NCBI GenBank assembly: GCA_934229275.1
Contig: CAKQDN010000010.1
Coordinates: 1 to 52,852, forward strand
From: an uncultured Clostridia bacterium
GTDB taxonomy: Bacteria; Bacillota; Clostridia; Christensenellales; Pumilibacteraceae
DNA: 52,852 bases
Direction: 5' to 3'
The translations under genes and the position numbers were made by a program. The notes below the pieces were generated by a model. That model was not told the origin of the DNA. It ran no database searches and was given only the letters and a program-made list of their open reading frames with translations. This document shows positions 1 through 6,062 of this stretch, in pieces (position 1 is the first letter of the stretch; each line of letters begins with the position of its first letter).

Positions 1-1
1 G

Positions 2-100
2 ATAGAATTCGCGTCCGGATCGCTTAAATTCCGCGTGCTCGGCTTGAACGAAAAGGCAAAAAAAGAGGAGGCGTCCAATCTGTATGAAATCGTCGAATGA
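2..100 (+). CDS. C-terminal end of an unidentified protein (truncated by window edge)
   Basis: Frame 2 is open from the window edge to a TGA at 98-100 and encodes 32 residues ending NLYEIVE. It overlaps the ispDF start by 17 bp, the kind of overlap seen between translationally coupled operon genes, and the codon use resembles that of the neighbours. The fragment is charged (KAKKEEA) and too short for a family call. Confidence 0.5.
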   Translation: MEFASGSLKFRVLGLNEKAKKEEASNLYEIVE

Positions 101-1199
101 CGTATGCGTTATAATCGCGGCAGCCGGTAAAGGCGAACGCGCCGCTCTCGGCTACAACAAAATGCTGTGGAAAAGCGACGACTGCGCGCTCGTTCGCAAA
201 ACCGCCGAAAAATTCTCGGAGGCGAGCAAAATCATAGTCGCTTGTCCGCCCGACGAAAAGGACGTTTTCGCCGAAATATTCAAAGATATGCCTGCTGTTT
301 TGATAACCGAAGGCGGCTCGACCCGTACGGAAACCGTGCGGCGCGCTCTTGCGCTGTGCGACGGAAAAATAACGCTCGTGCATGACGGCGCTCGCCCGTT
401 CGTGTCCGGGGACCTTATACATAAAGTCATCGAGGATACGCGTAAATTCGGCTGCGCTATTCCCTGTACGCCTGCGGACGTTGCGATCAAACTGAACGAG
501 GGCGAAAGGGTGCGTTCGCTCGACCGCAAAAACGTGCTTTTCGTGCAGACTCCGCAAGGCTTCGACACTATTCTTTTAAAGAAAGCGTACGCTTTTGTTC
601 CCGGAGATTATGCCGACGACAGCGAGGTGTGGGAGCGCGCATGCAATAAAACTCACGTCGTCGAGGGCGAAAAAGCCAATAAAAAACTGACTTACGCAAG
701 TGATTTTCTGCCGTCCGACAGCCTGCGGATAGGCACGGGGTACGACGTTCACGAACTTCTGCCCGGGCTCGAACTCATTCTGGGAGGAGTGAAAATTCCG
801 TTCGAAAAGGGCTTGTCGGGGCATAGCGACGCCGACGTTCTTACCCACGCGGTGATGGACGCGCTTCTGTCCGCGGCGGGACTGCCCGATATAGGCGTGC
901 TGTTTCCGGTAAACGATCGCTCGCTTGACGGAATAAGCAGCATGATTTTGCTCGGACGCGTGCGCGAAAAAATCACCGACTACGAAATTATCAATCTGTC
1001 CGCGGTGGTTATGGCGGAAAAACCGCGTCTTGCCGAGGTCATTCCCGTTATGCGCGCGAAACTTGCCGATAAACTCGATATAGCGTTCGACGCCGTCAAT
1101 ATCTCCGCAACCACTACCGAAAAACTCGGAATCGTGGGTGAGGGGCGCGGCATGGCGGCTTCCGCAACCGTGCTTATGCGTAAAAAATCGTGCCGATAA
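84..1199 (+). CDS. ispDF: Bifunctional IspD/IspF (MEP pathway of isoprenoid synthesis)
   Basis: 371 residues. The N-terminal half (about 1-215) is IspD, 2-C-methyl-D-erythritol 4-phosphate cytidylyltransferase: AAAGKGER nucleotide-binding loop at 13-20, VHDGARP near 100, and TPQGF near 156. The C-terminal half (about 218-371) is IspF, 2-C-methyl-D-erythritol 2,4-cyclodiphosphate synthase: GTGYDVH metal-binding motif, GLSGHSDADVL, and TTTEKLG near the end. The two enzymes act at separate steps of the cytosolic non-mevalonate pathway (IspE lies between them). The start is ATG 84, with GAGGAGG at 65-71 upstream; it overlaps the upstream gene. Fused IspDF is best known from alpha- and epsilon-proteobacteria but also occurs elsewhere. 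All catalytic motifs I looked for are present, so both activities are expected. Confidence 0.95.
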   Translation: MKSSNDVCVIIAAAGKGERAALGYNKMLWKSDDCALVRKTAEKFSEASKIIVACPPDEKDVFAEIFKDMPAVLITEGGSTRTETVRRALALCDGKITLVHDGARPFVSGDLIHKVIEDTRKFGCAIPCTPADVAIKLNEGERVRSLDRKNVLFVQTPQGFDTILLKKAYAFVPGDYADDSEVWERACNKTHVVEGEKANKKLTYASDFLPSDSLRIGTGYDVHELLPGLELILGGVKIPFEKGLSGHSDADVLTHAVMDALLSAAGLPDIGVLFPVNDRSLDGISSMILLGRVREKITDYEIINLSAVVMAEKPRLAEVIPVMRAKLADKLDIAFDAVNISATTTEKLGIVGEGRGMAASATVLMRKKSCR

Positions 1200-1303
1200 T
1201 GCGCTTTTTGTGCCGTTTCGGGGCAAAAATCGAGGCAAACGGACGGCAGTCGGAGTGGCTGAAAAATTTTTTTGAAAAATTTTGAAAAACGCCGTAAAAA
1301 TCG

Positions 1304-1332
1304 TTGACATTTTCTTTTTAATTTGTTATTAT
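1304..1332 (+). promoter_or_regulatory. Sigma-A type promoter of the tRNA pair
   Basis: TTGACA at 1304-1309, a 17-bp spacer and TATTAT at 1327-1332. Transcription would start about 20 bp before tRNA-Ala. Confidence 0.8.
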
Positions 1333-1357
1333 ATGTAGGCTGTTTGTTGCAAGGCGT

Positions 1358-1433
1358 GGGGGCATAGCTCAGCTGGTAGAGCACCTGCCCTGCAAGCAGG
1401 GGGTCAGCGGTTCGAACCCGCTTGCCTCCACCA
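1358..1433 (+). tRNA. tRNA-Ala (anticodon TGC)
   Basis: A 76-nt cloverleaf with encoded CCA (1431-1433). The acceptor stem GGGGGCA (1358-1364) pairs with TGCCTCC (1423-1429), with one G-T pair. D-arm GCTC/GAGC, anticodon stem CCTGC/GCAGG (1384-1388/1396-1400) and T-arm AGCGG/CCGCT with the TTCGAAC loop are all intact. The anticodon loop reads CCTGCAA, so the anticodon is TGC (1391-1393). Position 33 is C (1390) where nearly every tRNA has U; see findings. Confidence 0.97.
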
Positions 1434-1460
1434 CACTTTTCCAAACGACGAACAGCATGA

Positions 1461-1537
1461 TGGATTGTAGCTCAGCCGGTTAGAGCACCACCCTGATAAG
1501 GTGGGGGTCGGTGGTTCGAGTCCACTCAATCCAACCA
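1461..1537 (+). tRNA. tRNA-Ile (anticodon GAT)
   Basis: A 77-nt cloverleaf with encoded CCA (1535-1537). The acceptor stem TGGATTG pairs fully with CAATCCA (1527-1533). The anticodon stem CCACC/GGTGG encloses loop CTGATAA, giving anticodon GAT and a normal T33. It lies 27 bp after tRNA-Ala in the same transcript. Ile and Ala tRNAs often sit together in rRNA spacers, but no rRNA is present here. Confidence 0.98.
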
Positions 1538-1569
1538 AAAAGAGAGCAGTGCTGTTCTCTTTTTTTCTT
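1538..1569 (+). terminator. Intrinsic terminator after the tRNA pair
   Basis: AGAGAGC (1541-1547) pairs with GTTCTCT (1554-1560), followed by a T-rich run from 1560, directly after the CCA of tRNA-Ile. Confidence 0.8.
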
Positions 1570-1585
1570 TATATAAACGCGTGCG

Positions 1586-1617
1586 CGAGACCTTTTCCTT
1601 TTCGGAACAAGGTCTCG
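1586..1617 (+). other. Intergenic hairpin
   Basis: CGAGACCTT (1586-1594) is complementary to AAGGTCTCG (1609-1617), with a partly paired interior. It is followed by a short T run (1622-1626) and could be a backup terminator. Apart from this and the repeats and operators listed separately, no gene is visible between 1538 and 2031. Confidence 0.5.
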
Positions 1618-1639
1618 TGTATTTTTCAAAAAAGTAAGC

Positions 1640-1795
1640 GGACAGGCGTCCTTTGGCTGTCCGATATAATTAAATTACCCTCTCCGTCACGATAAATCGT
1701 GACACCTCTCCCGGAGTGAGAGGCTTTAAAGGTGCGCCCACTAAACTCCCCCCTAACTCAAAAGTTTTTTGCCTCCTTTTTTCCAAAAAAGGAGG
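1640..1795 (+). repeat. Intergenic composite repeat, copy 1
   Basis: Block B (1640-1663, GGACAGGCGTCC then TTGGCTGTCCG with one change) is followed by block C (about 1668-1731, ACCCTCTCCGTC ... CCTCTCCCGGAGTGAGAGG) and then block A in reverse orientation (about 1731-1773, GGTGCGCCCAC ... AAAAGTTTTTTGCC). It ends in a perfect hairpin CCTCCTTTTTT/AAAAAAGGAGG (1772-1795). The same blocks recur at 3966-4213 and 7651-7928 in other orders. No ORF with plausible codon use runs through it. Confidence 0.75.
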
Positions 1796-1813
1796 GGGAT
1801 TGTAATTAAAAAA

Positions 1814-1842
1814 TGTTCATCGAATAATATATTCGGTGAACA
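1814..1842. promoter_or_regulatory. Palindromic operator O1 upstream of the TasA-like gene
   Basis: A 29-bp near-perfect palindrome with outer arms TGTTCA/TGAACA and inner arms CGAATA/TATTCG. Its right part (1823-1841) recurs as an exact 19-bp inverted copy at 1953-1971. It lies about 67 bp upstream of the -35 box of the gene at 2032. Confidence 0.65.
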
Positions 1843-1908
1843 AAATTCATCCCAATTTGCCGTCACGACGCGATTTTAATAATTTTTCAAAATGCTTGCT
1901 AAAAAGCG

Positions 1909-1938
1909 TTGACAAGAAAAACCTATTTGTGGTATTAT
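1909..1938 (+). promoter_or_regulatory. Sigma-A type promoter of the TasA-like gene
   Basis: TTGACA at 1909-1914 and TATTAT at 1933-1938, with an 18-bp spacer. The predicted start near 1945 leaves a leader of about 87 nt that contains operator O2. Confidence 0.8.
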
Positions 1939-1952
1939 ATCCTATGGATAAG

Positions 1953-1979
1953 GTTCACCGAATATATTATTTTACGAAC
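1953..1979. promoter_or_regulatory. Palindromic operator O2 just downstream of the promoter
   Basis: GTTCACCGAATA ... TTTTACGAAC, a 27-bp imperfect palindrome centred at 1966. Its first 19 bases are the exact reverse complement of 1823-1841 in O1. Centre-to-centre distance to O1 is 138 bp. Placed at roughly +8 to +35, it could block transcription. Confidence 0.6.
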
Positions 1980-2031
1980 AAATAATAATTTGGCGCGAAC
2001 AATCCGATACTATAAAAAGGAGTAGCAAAAC

Positions 2032-3879
2032 ATGAAAAAATTGCTTAAAAGCAAGACTTTTCTCGGCGCGGTAATGAGTATTGCTCTTTGCGTCAGCCTG
2101 ATTGCCGGCGCAACGTTCGCAATCTTCACCAGCGACGCAAACGTTAACATCGCAATCGGCACCGCAACCGTAAAAGTCACCGCCGAGATAGACAAAGACG
2201 AACTTAAAACCTATTCCGGCGTAGAAATAACCGGCTCGGAAGACGACGTAATCGAGGAAACCGCCAACGGAACGTTCACGAACGGCGGAACCGCAAGTGT
2301 TGACGGCAACACTGTCAAAATCGACAGAATGACCCCCGGCGACAAGGTAGAATTCCCCGTCAAGGTCACCAACCACAGCAACGTAACCGTTAAGTACAGA
2401 ATGAAAATTTCCTACGCAAACGACAACGGTTTGTTCAACCAACTCGATATAAAGATCGAAAACTATTCCGGTCTGTGGAAAGAACTTCAGCCCGAATCGT
2501 CCATTGATACGCTTAAGTGTTCGATAGCGCTTCCCACGAGTTCGACTCTTCAGGAAGGCAATTGCGAAATTACTTTGCTGGTCGAAGCAGTGCAGGGCAA
2601 CGCTGCAGTGGCAGACGACGAAAAGCAACTTGTCTTTGACGCCGGCAGCCTTAAAGAAACACTTGAAAAAGGTGGTAATGTCAAACTTGCAAGTGGCATG
2701 GATCCCAAAGAAGTATTCGTTGCAAATAAAGATACTACGCTCGATATGAACGGCAAAACCATTGCTAACACCACTGATGTTTGGAATGAGGCTTCCGTCT
2801 CGTGGTCTTTGATTTCCGCTCGCGAAGGCGCTAAACTTACCATTGACGGTAACGGAACGTTCAAAGCGAAAGAAAACGACTGCTTTGCCGTGGACGTCCA
2901 GGACGGCGCAACCGTAACCATTAAAAACGGAACGTTTATCGGTAACGTTCACGCAGTTTACGTTGAAAAGGGTACCGCTATTATCGAAGGCGGTTTCTAC
3001 TCCGTTCAGCAGAAGTATCCCGACGCAAGCAAGGCGTACGAATTTGTTCTTAACTGCTATGACGCAAACAGAGCAGCCGGCACTGCTAAGATTGTAGTTA
3101 AGGGCGGTACGTTCGTAAACTTCAACCCGGCAAATTGCAAAGCAGAAGGCGAAAACACCAATTTCGTCGCAGAAGGCTACAAAGTTGTTTCCGAGAACAA
3201 AGATAACGGCGAAATTTGGTACACCGTTGTGGCTCAGCTCGAAGATGCAAAACAGTTAAAGAACGCACTCGCCTCCGATAGTAAAGTTACTGTAGTGAAA
3301 GATATAGCAATCGCTCCTGCTATTTCCGCTGAACAAAAAACAGAGTCCAAACTTGTTCCTCAGGCAGAAATCAGAAAGGATACCGTACTCAACCTTAACG
3401 GCACAATCGGCGTTAACGCTAACGACGATTTCGGAAAGGCTTCGCCTCTTCTTATGTCTGTCATGAGCGGAACTCTTACGATAAACGGTAACGGCGTAAT
3501 CAACTGCGAAGCCGGAGAGCAGCAGGTTTACGGAATAAACGTATGCGGCGGCAAAGTCGTTATCAACGGCGGTAGTTTCTACGGCGCTATGACTGCGGTT
3601 CAGGTGCAGAAAGGAAGCCTTGAAATCAACGGCGGTTTCTTCGATATGGCTCCGACATGTAAAGCGCTGGTTCCGCAGTATGCGAAATATGTCGTAAACT
3701 GCATCGACGCAAACTACAAGAACGGCACCGCAACCATTTCTATTAAGGGCGGCACTTTCGTTAACTTCGATCCCTCGGCAAATCCCGAAGGCGCAGGCAC
3801 GTCCTATGTTGCCGATGGCTACAAGGTCGTTTCCGAAGCACACGGCAGCGATACTTGGTACACTGTAGTTAAAGCGTAA
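2032..3879 (+). CDS. Secreted TasA/CalY-like surface protein with two beta-helix modules
   Basis: 615 residues. The N-terminus has lysines, a hydrophobic stretch and then ATFAIFTSD, the form seen in SipW-dependent signal peptides of TasA and camelysin proteins. Residues about 30-200 resemble the TasA/CalY beta-sandwich (PGDKVEFPVKVTN, then YRMKISY). Two modules of about 200 residues follow (about 205-400 and 402-615). Each contains repeated short beta-strand rungs (TLTINGNG, GKVVINGGSF) typical of right-handed beta-helices and each closes with GGTFVNF ... GYKVVSE ... WYTVV. No LPXTG or other anchor is seen. AAGGAG at 2017-2022 supports the start. The gene stands alone, with two operator-like palindromes around its promoter. 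It is probably a cell-surface or matrix structural protein or adhesin; the exact role is inferred. No SipW peptidase gene lies nearby. Confidence 0.75.
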   Translation: MKKLLKSKTFLGAVMSIALCVSLIAGATFAIFTSDANVNIAIGTATVKVTAEIDKDELKTYSGVEITGSEDDVIEETANGTFTNGGTASVDGNTVKIDRMTPGDKVEFPVKVTNHSNVTVKYRMKISYANDNGLFNQLDIKIENYSGLWKELQPESSIDTLKCSIALPTSSTLQEGNCEITLLVEAVQGNAAVADDEKQLVFDAGSLKETLEKGGNVKLASGMDPKEVFVANKDTTLDMNGKTIANTTDVWNEASVSWSLISAREGAKLTIDGNGTFKAKENDCFAVDVQDGATVTIKNGTFIGNVHAVYVEKGTAIIEGGFYSVQQKYPDASKAYEFVLNCYDANRAAGTAKIVVKGGTFVNFNPANCKAEGENTNFVAEGYKVVSENKDNGEIWYTVVAQLEDAKQLKNALASDSKVTVVKDIAIAPAISAEQKTESKLVPQAEIRKDTVLNLNGTIGVNANDDFGKASPLLMSVMSGTLTINGNGVINCEAGEQQVYGINVCGGKVVINGGSFYGAMTAVQVQKGSLEINGGFFDMAPTCKALVPQYAKYVVNCIDANYKNGTATISIKGGTFVNFDPSANPEGAGTSYVADGYKVVSEAHGSDTWYTVVKA

Positions 3880-3920
3880 TCAAAATCGTTAAACAGGCGC
3901 AAGCCTTACAATCAAGAACA

Positions 3921-3960
3921 GCAAGGCGTCCGAATTTTCGTTCGGGCGCCTGCTTTTTTG
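3921..3960 (+). terminator. Intrinsic terminator of the TasA-like gene
   Basis: GGCGTCCGAA (3925-3934) pairs with TTCGGGCGCC (3941-3950) around a TTTTCG loop, with flanking GCA/TGC pairs and six T at 3954-3959. Confidence 0.9.
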
Positions 3961-3965
3961 TAAAA

Positions 3966-4213
3966 AAGCAGGCAAAAAACTTTTGAGTCAGGGAAAGTTA
4001 GGTGGACGCACTTTCGACTTCTTATTGTAGGGACAGTGTCCGTTGGCTGTCCGCTAATAATTAAATTACCCTCTCCGTCGGCTTCGCCGCCACCTCTCCC
4101 GGAGTGAGAGGCTTTAAAGAAGTCAATTTCAACGCGCCAAGGTTTGGTCTACTTTGTAGGGGAGGGGTTCCCCCTCCCGAAAACGGACAGCCAACGGACG
4201 CCTGTCCCTACAA
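3966..4213. mobile_element. Composite repeat copy 2 with a MITE-like inverted-repeat element (4025-4213)
   Basis: Block A (3966-4010) leads into an element bounded by inverted repeats: left 4025-4053 (TTGTAGGGACAG ... GGCTGTCCG) and right 4184-4213 (its reverse complement, differing by one indel). Inside are block C (about 4058-4119) and block D (4156-4179, GGGGAGGGGTTCCCCCTCCC). The element is 189 bp and carries no ORF. The size, inverted ends and non-coding interior resemble a miniature inverted-repeat element, but no clean target-site duplication is visible and no transposase is in the window. No gene is seen in 3880-4331. Confidence 0.6.
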
Positions 4214-4295
4214 ATTAAGTCGTTATAGTTTTATCCTGCGCTAATGACCTTATTCCGTAGGCGATGGGTTATTTTGCCTTGCAAACGCAATATTC

Positions 4296-4324
4296 TTGAC
4301 TTTTTTGCGCCGATATAGTACAAT
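4296..4324 (+). promoter_or_regulatory. Sigma-A type promoter of rsmG
   Basis: TTGACT at 4296-4301, an exact 17-bp spacer and TACAAT at 4319-4324. The expected start (4330-4332) coincides with the rsmG ATG at 4332, predicting a leaderless mRNA. Confidence 0.75.
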
Positions 4325-4331
4325 TTTTCGT

Positions 4332-4997
4332 ATGGAACAACGCATAGAAAAACTCATTTCGGACAACACCGAAAAATTCGAAAAATACTACGAAATGCTG
4401 GTCGAGTGGAACCAAAAATTCAATCTCACCGCTATCACCGACAGAGAGGGCGTGTTTGTAAAGCACTTTGCCGACAGTCTGCTCGGAGAGAAGTACGTTC
4501 CCGAAAACGCAACCGTTCTCGACGTCGGTACGGGAGCCGGCTTTCCGTCGATGCCGATTAAAATCGCGCGCCCCGACGTTAAACTAACGTTAAACGACAG
4601 TCTGCAAAAGCGCATCGGCTTTTTGAACGAAGTCGTTTCTGCGCTCGGACTGAAAGACGTCGAAACCGTTCACGCCCGTGCCGAGGATCTTAAAGATCGC
4701 GAGCATTACGACGTCGTGTTGTCGAGGGCAGTGGCTCCGCTTAACGTTCTGTGCGAGTACTGCCTGCCGTTCGTGCGGATCGGAGGCAAGTTCGTCGCGT
4801 ATAAGGCGGACGACTGCGCGGAAGAGGTTGCGACGGCGAAAAACGCGATCGAAACGCTGGGCGGAAAACTGCTCGGAGTGGACAAGATAGCGTTGGACGA
4901 GAACACCGTCCGCTCGTTCGTGGTTGTCGAAAAAACGAAAAAAACGGATAAAAAGTATCCGCGCGGTAAAAATCTGCCGAGAAAGTCGCCGCTCTGA
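4332..4997 (+). CDS. rsmG: 16S rRNA (guanine-N7)-methyltransferase RsmG (GidB)
   Basis: 221 residues. It methylates the N7 of G527 in 16S rRNA using S-adenosylmethionine. Visible hallmarks are KYYEMLVEWNQKFNLTAI near the N-terminus, the SAM-binding loop DVGTGAGFPSMPIK near 67-80, LNDSLQKRI, and LSRAVAPL near 134. I chose ATG 4332 because homologues begin shortly before the YEMLVEWN block; the frame is open upstream to 4296 but that would start inside the -35 box. No Shine-Dalgarno sequence precedes 4332, in line with the promoter position. In many bacteria rsmG sits next to mnmG and mnmE; here mnmE is two genes downstream and mnmG is absent from the window. Confidence 0.95.
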   Translation: MEQRIEKLISDNTEKFEKYYEMLVEWNQKFNLTAITDREGVFVKHFADSLLGEKYVPENATVLDVGTGAGFPSMPIKIARPDVKLTLNDSLQKRIGFLNEVVSALGLKDVETVHARAEDLKDREHYDVVLSRAVAPLNVLCEYCLPFVRIGGKFVAYKADDCAEEVATAKNAIETLGGKLLGVDKIALDENTVRSFVVVEKTKKTDKKYPRGKNLPRKSPL

Positions 4998-5006
4998 TGC
5001 CCGGCG

Positions 5007-5035
5007 TTGACAAATTTGCCGCAGTGTGGTATAAT
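5007..5035 (+). promoter_or_regulatory. Sigma-A type promoter (perfect consensus)
   Basis: TTGACA at 5007-5012, a 17-bp spacer and TATAAT at 5030-5035, driving the membrane protein at 5080 and probably mnmE. Confidence 0.9.
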
Positions 5036-5079
5036 ATAGTTTAAGGGCAAACTCGCTTTGCCTTCGGAGGTATAAGACT

Positions 5080-6054
5080 ATGATGTCAATTGGGCAAACT
5101 TTTGCCGTTACGATGCGCAGAATAAATAAAAAGTGGAATAAACTGGCGGCGATCATGCTCGTCTTTCTCATTCCGACCATTCTGATGAGTATCGTCACGG
5201 TTGCCGTTCAACTTGTCGTAAGCATTAAAACGGGTTGCGATTTAAGCACTTTTATGCTCTACTTTATGGGAGGACTGACCGAAGAACAAATCACCGAACT
5301 TCAGATAGACCCCAACGTCATGCAGAGAACGCTGCTTATTCTGATGCCGATGTACGGCGCATCCTCGCTTCTGTCGATCGCGTCGTTGTTCTTCACATTG
5401 CCGACGTCGGCGTATTTTTTAAGCGTCGTCCGCAACCGCGATATTTCGCTCGGCGAAGCAATGAAATTCGCCTGGAAGAGTTTCACGCTCTCGCTTATGA
5501 TGATACTCAAACTCATACCCTGGTTTTTGCTGTTTATCATACCCGGAATCATCAAAGCCATCCAGTATTCGCAGGCGTATTATATCAGATACGACCACCC
5601 CGACTGGTCTGCGCTTAAATGTATCAAGCACAGTTGCAAGGTAACCGAAGGAAGAAAAGGTCGCTTGTTCCTGTATATGATAATGCTCGGCGCGATAAGC
5701 GGAGTGGCGCAGAATCTCATCTCGAATCTCATTCTGCCTCTTGTGCTTCTGAGCGGCAGCGGAATAGTTTCCTCGGTTATCACGGCTGTTGTCGACGTCG
5801 TCGCAACGGTTGCGTTTTCCGCTTATTTCGGCGTGTTCGAGCAGACTTTGTACGCCGTTTACTACGAGGACGCGAGAAGAAGTTATATCGACGATGTCGA
5901 ACGTCAAATGCGCTCAGACAGAGAACGCGGATTCGGCGATAACCACGGCGATCCGTTCGCAAGCGGCTCCGACAGCGACGTGACTTACGTCGGCGAGGCT
6001 ACCCCGGTCGATAAAAAGAACGATGGCAGCCACGGCGATCCGTTTGGCGACTGA
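5080..6054 (+). CDS. DUF975-type integral membrane protein
   Basis: 324 residues with several hydrophobic segments (about 22-48, 84-112, 135-165, 200-222, 225-260) and a soluble charged C-terminus (about 270-324, rich in D, G and S). The central block (REDISLGEA-like NRDISLGEAMKFAWKSF, then LIPWFLLFIIPGI and YSQAYYIRYDHPDWSALKCI) matches the pattern of DUF975 family membrane proteins, whose function is not known. GGAGG at 5066-5070 precedes tandem ATG codons at 5080 and 5083. The gene ends 8 bp before mnmE, so the two are probably co-transcribed. The family call rests on memory of its conserved motifs. Confidence 0.7.
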   Translation: MMSIGQTFAVTMRRINKKWNKLAAIMLVFLIPTILMSIVTVAVQLVVSIKTGCDLSTFMLYFMGGLTEEQITELQIDPNVMQRTLLILMPMYGASSLLSIASLFFTLPTSAYFLSVVRNRDISLGEAMKFAWKSFTLSLMMILKLIPWFLLFIIPGIIKAIQYSQAYYIRYDHPDWSALKCIKHSCKVTEGRKGRLFLYMIMLGAISGVAQNLISNLILPLVLLSGSGIVSSVITAVVDVVATVAFSAYFGVFEQTLYAVYYEDARRSYIDDVERQMRSDRERGFGDNHGDPFASGSDSDVTYVGEATPVDKKNDGSHGDPFGD

Positions 6055-6062
6055 GGGCGTTT

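Noticed and set aside
1972..2952. Long reverse-strand frame (326 codons) opposite the TasA-like gene
   Set aside because: It mirrors the codon bias of the real gene, has no ribosome site on that strand, and its predicted product has no domain pattern.
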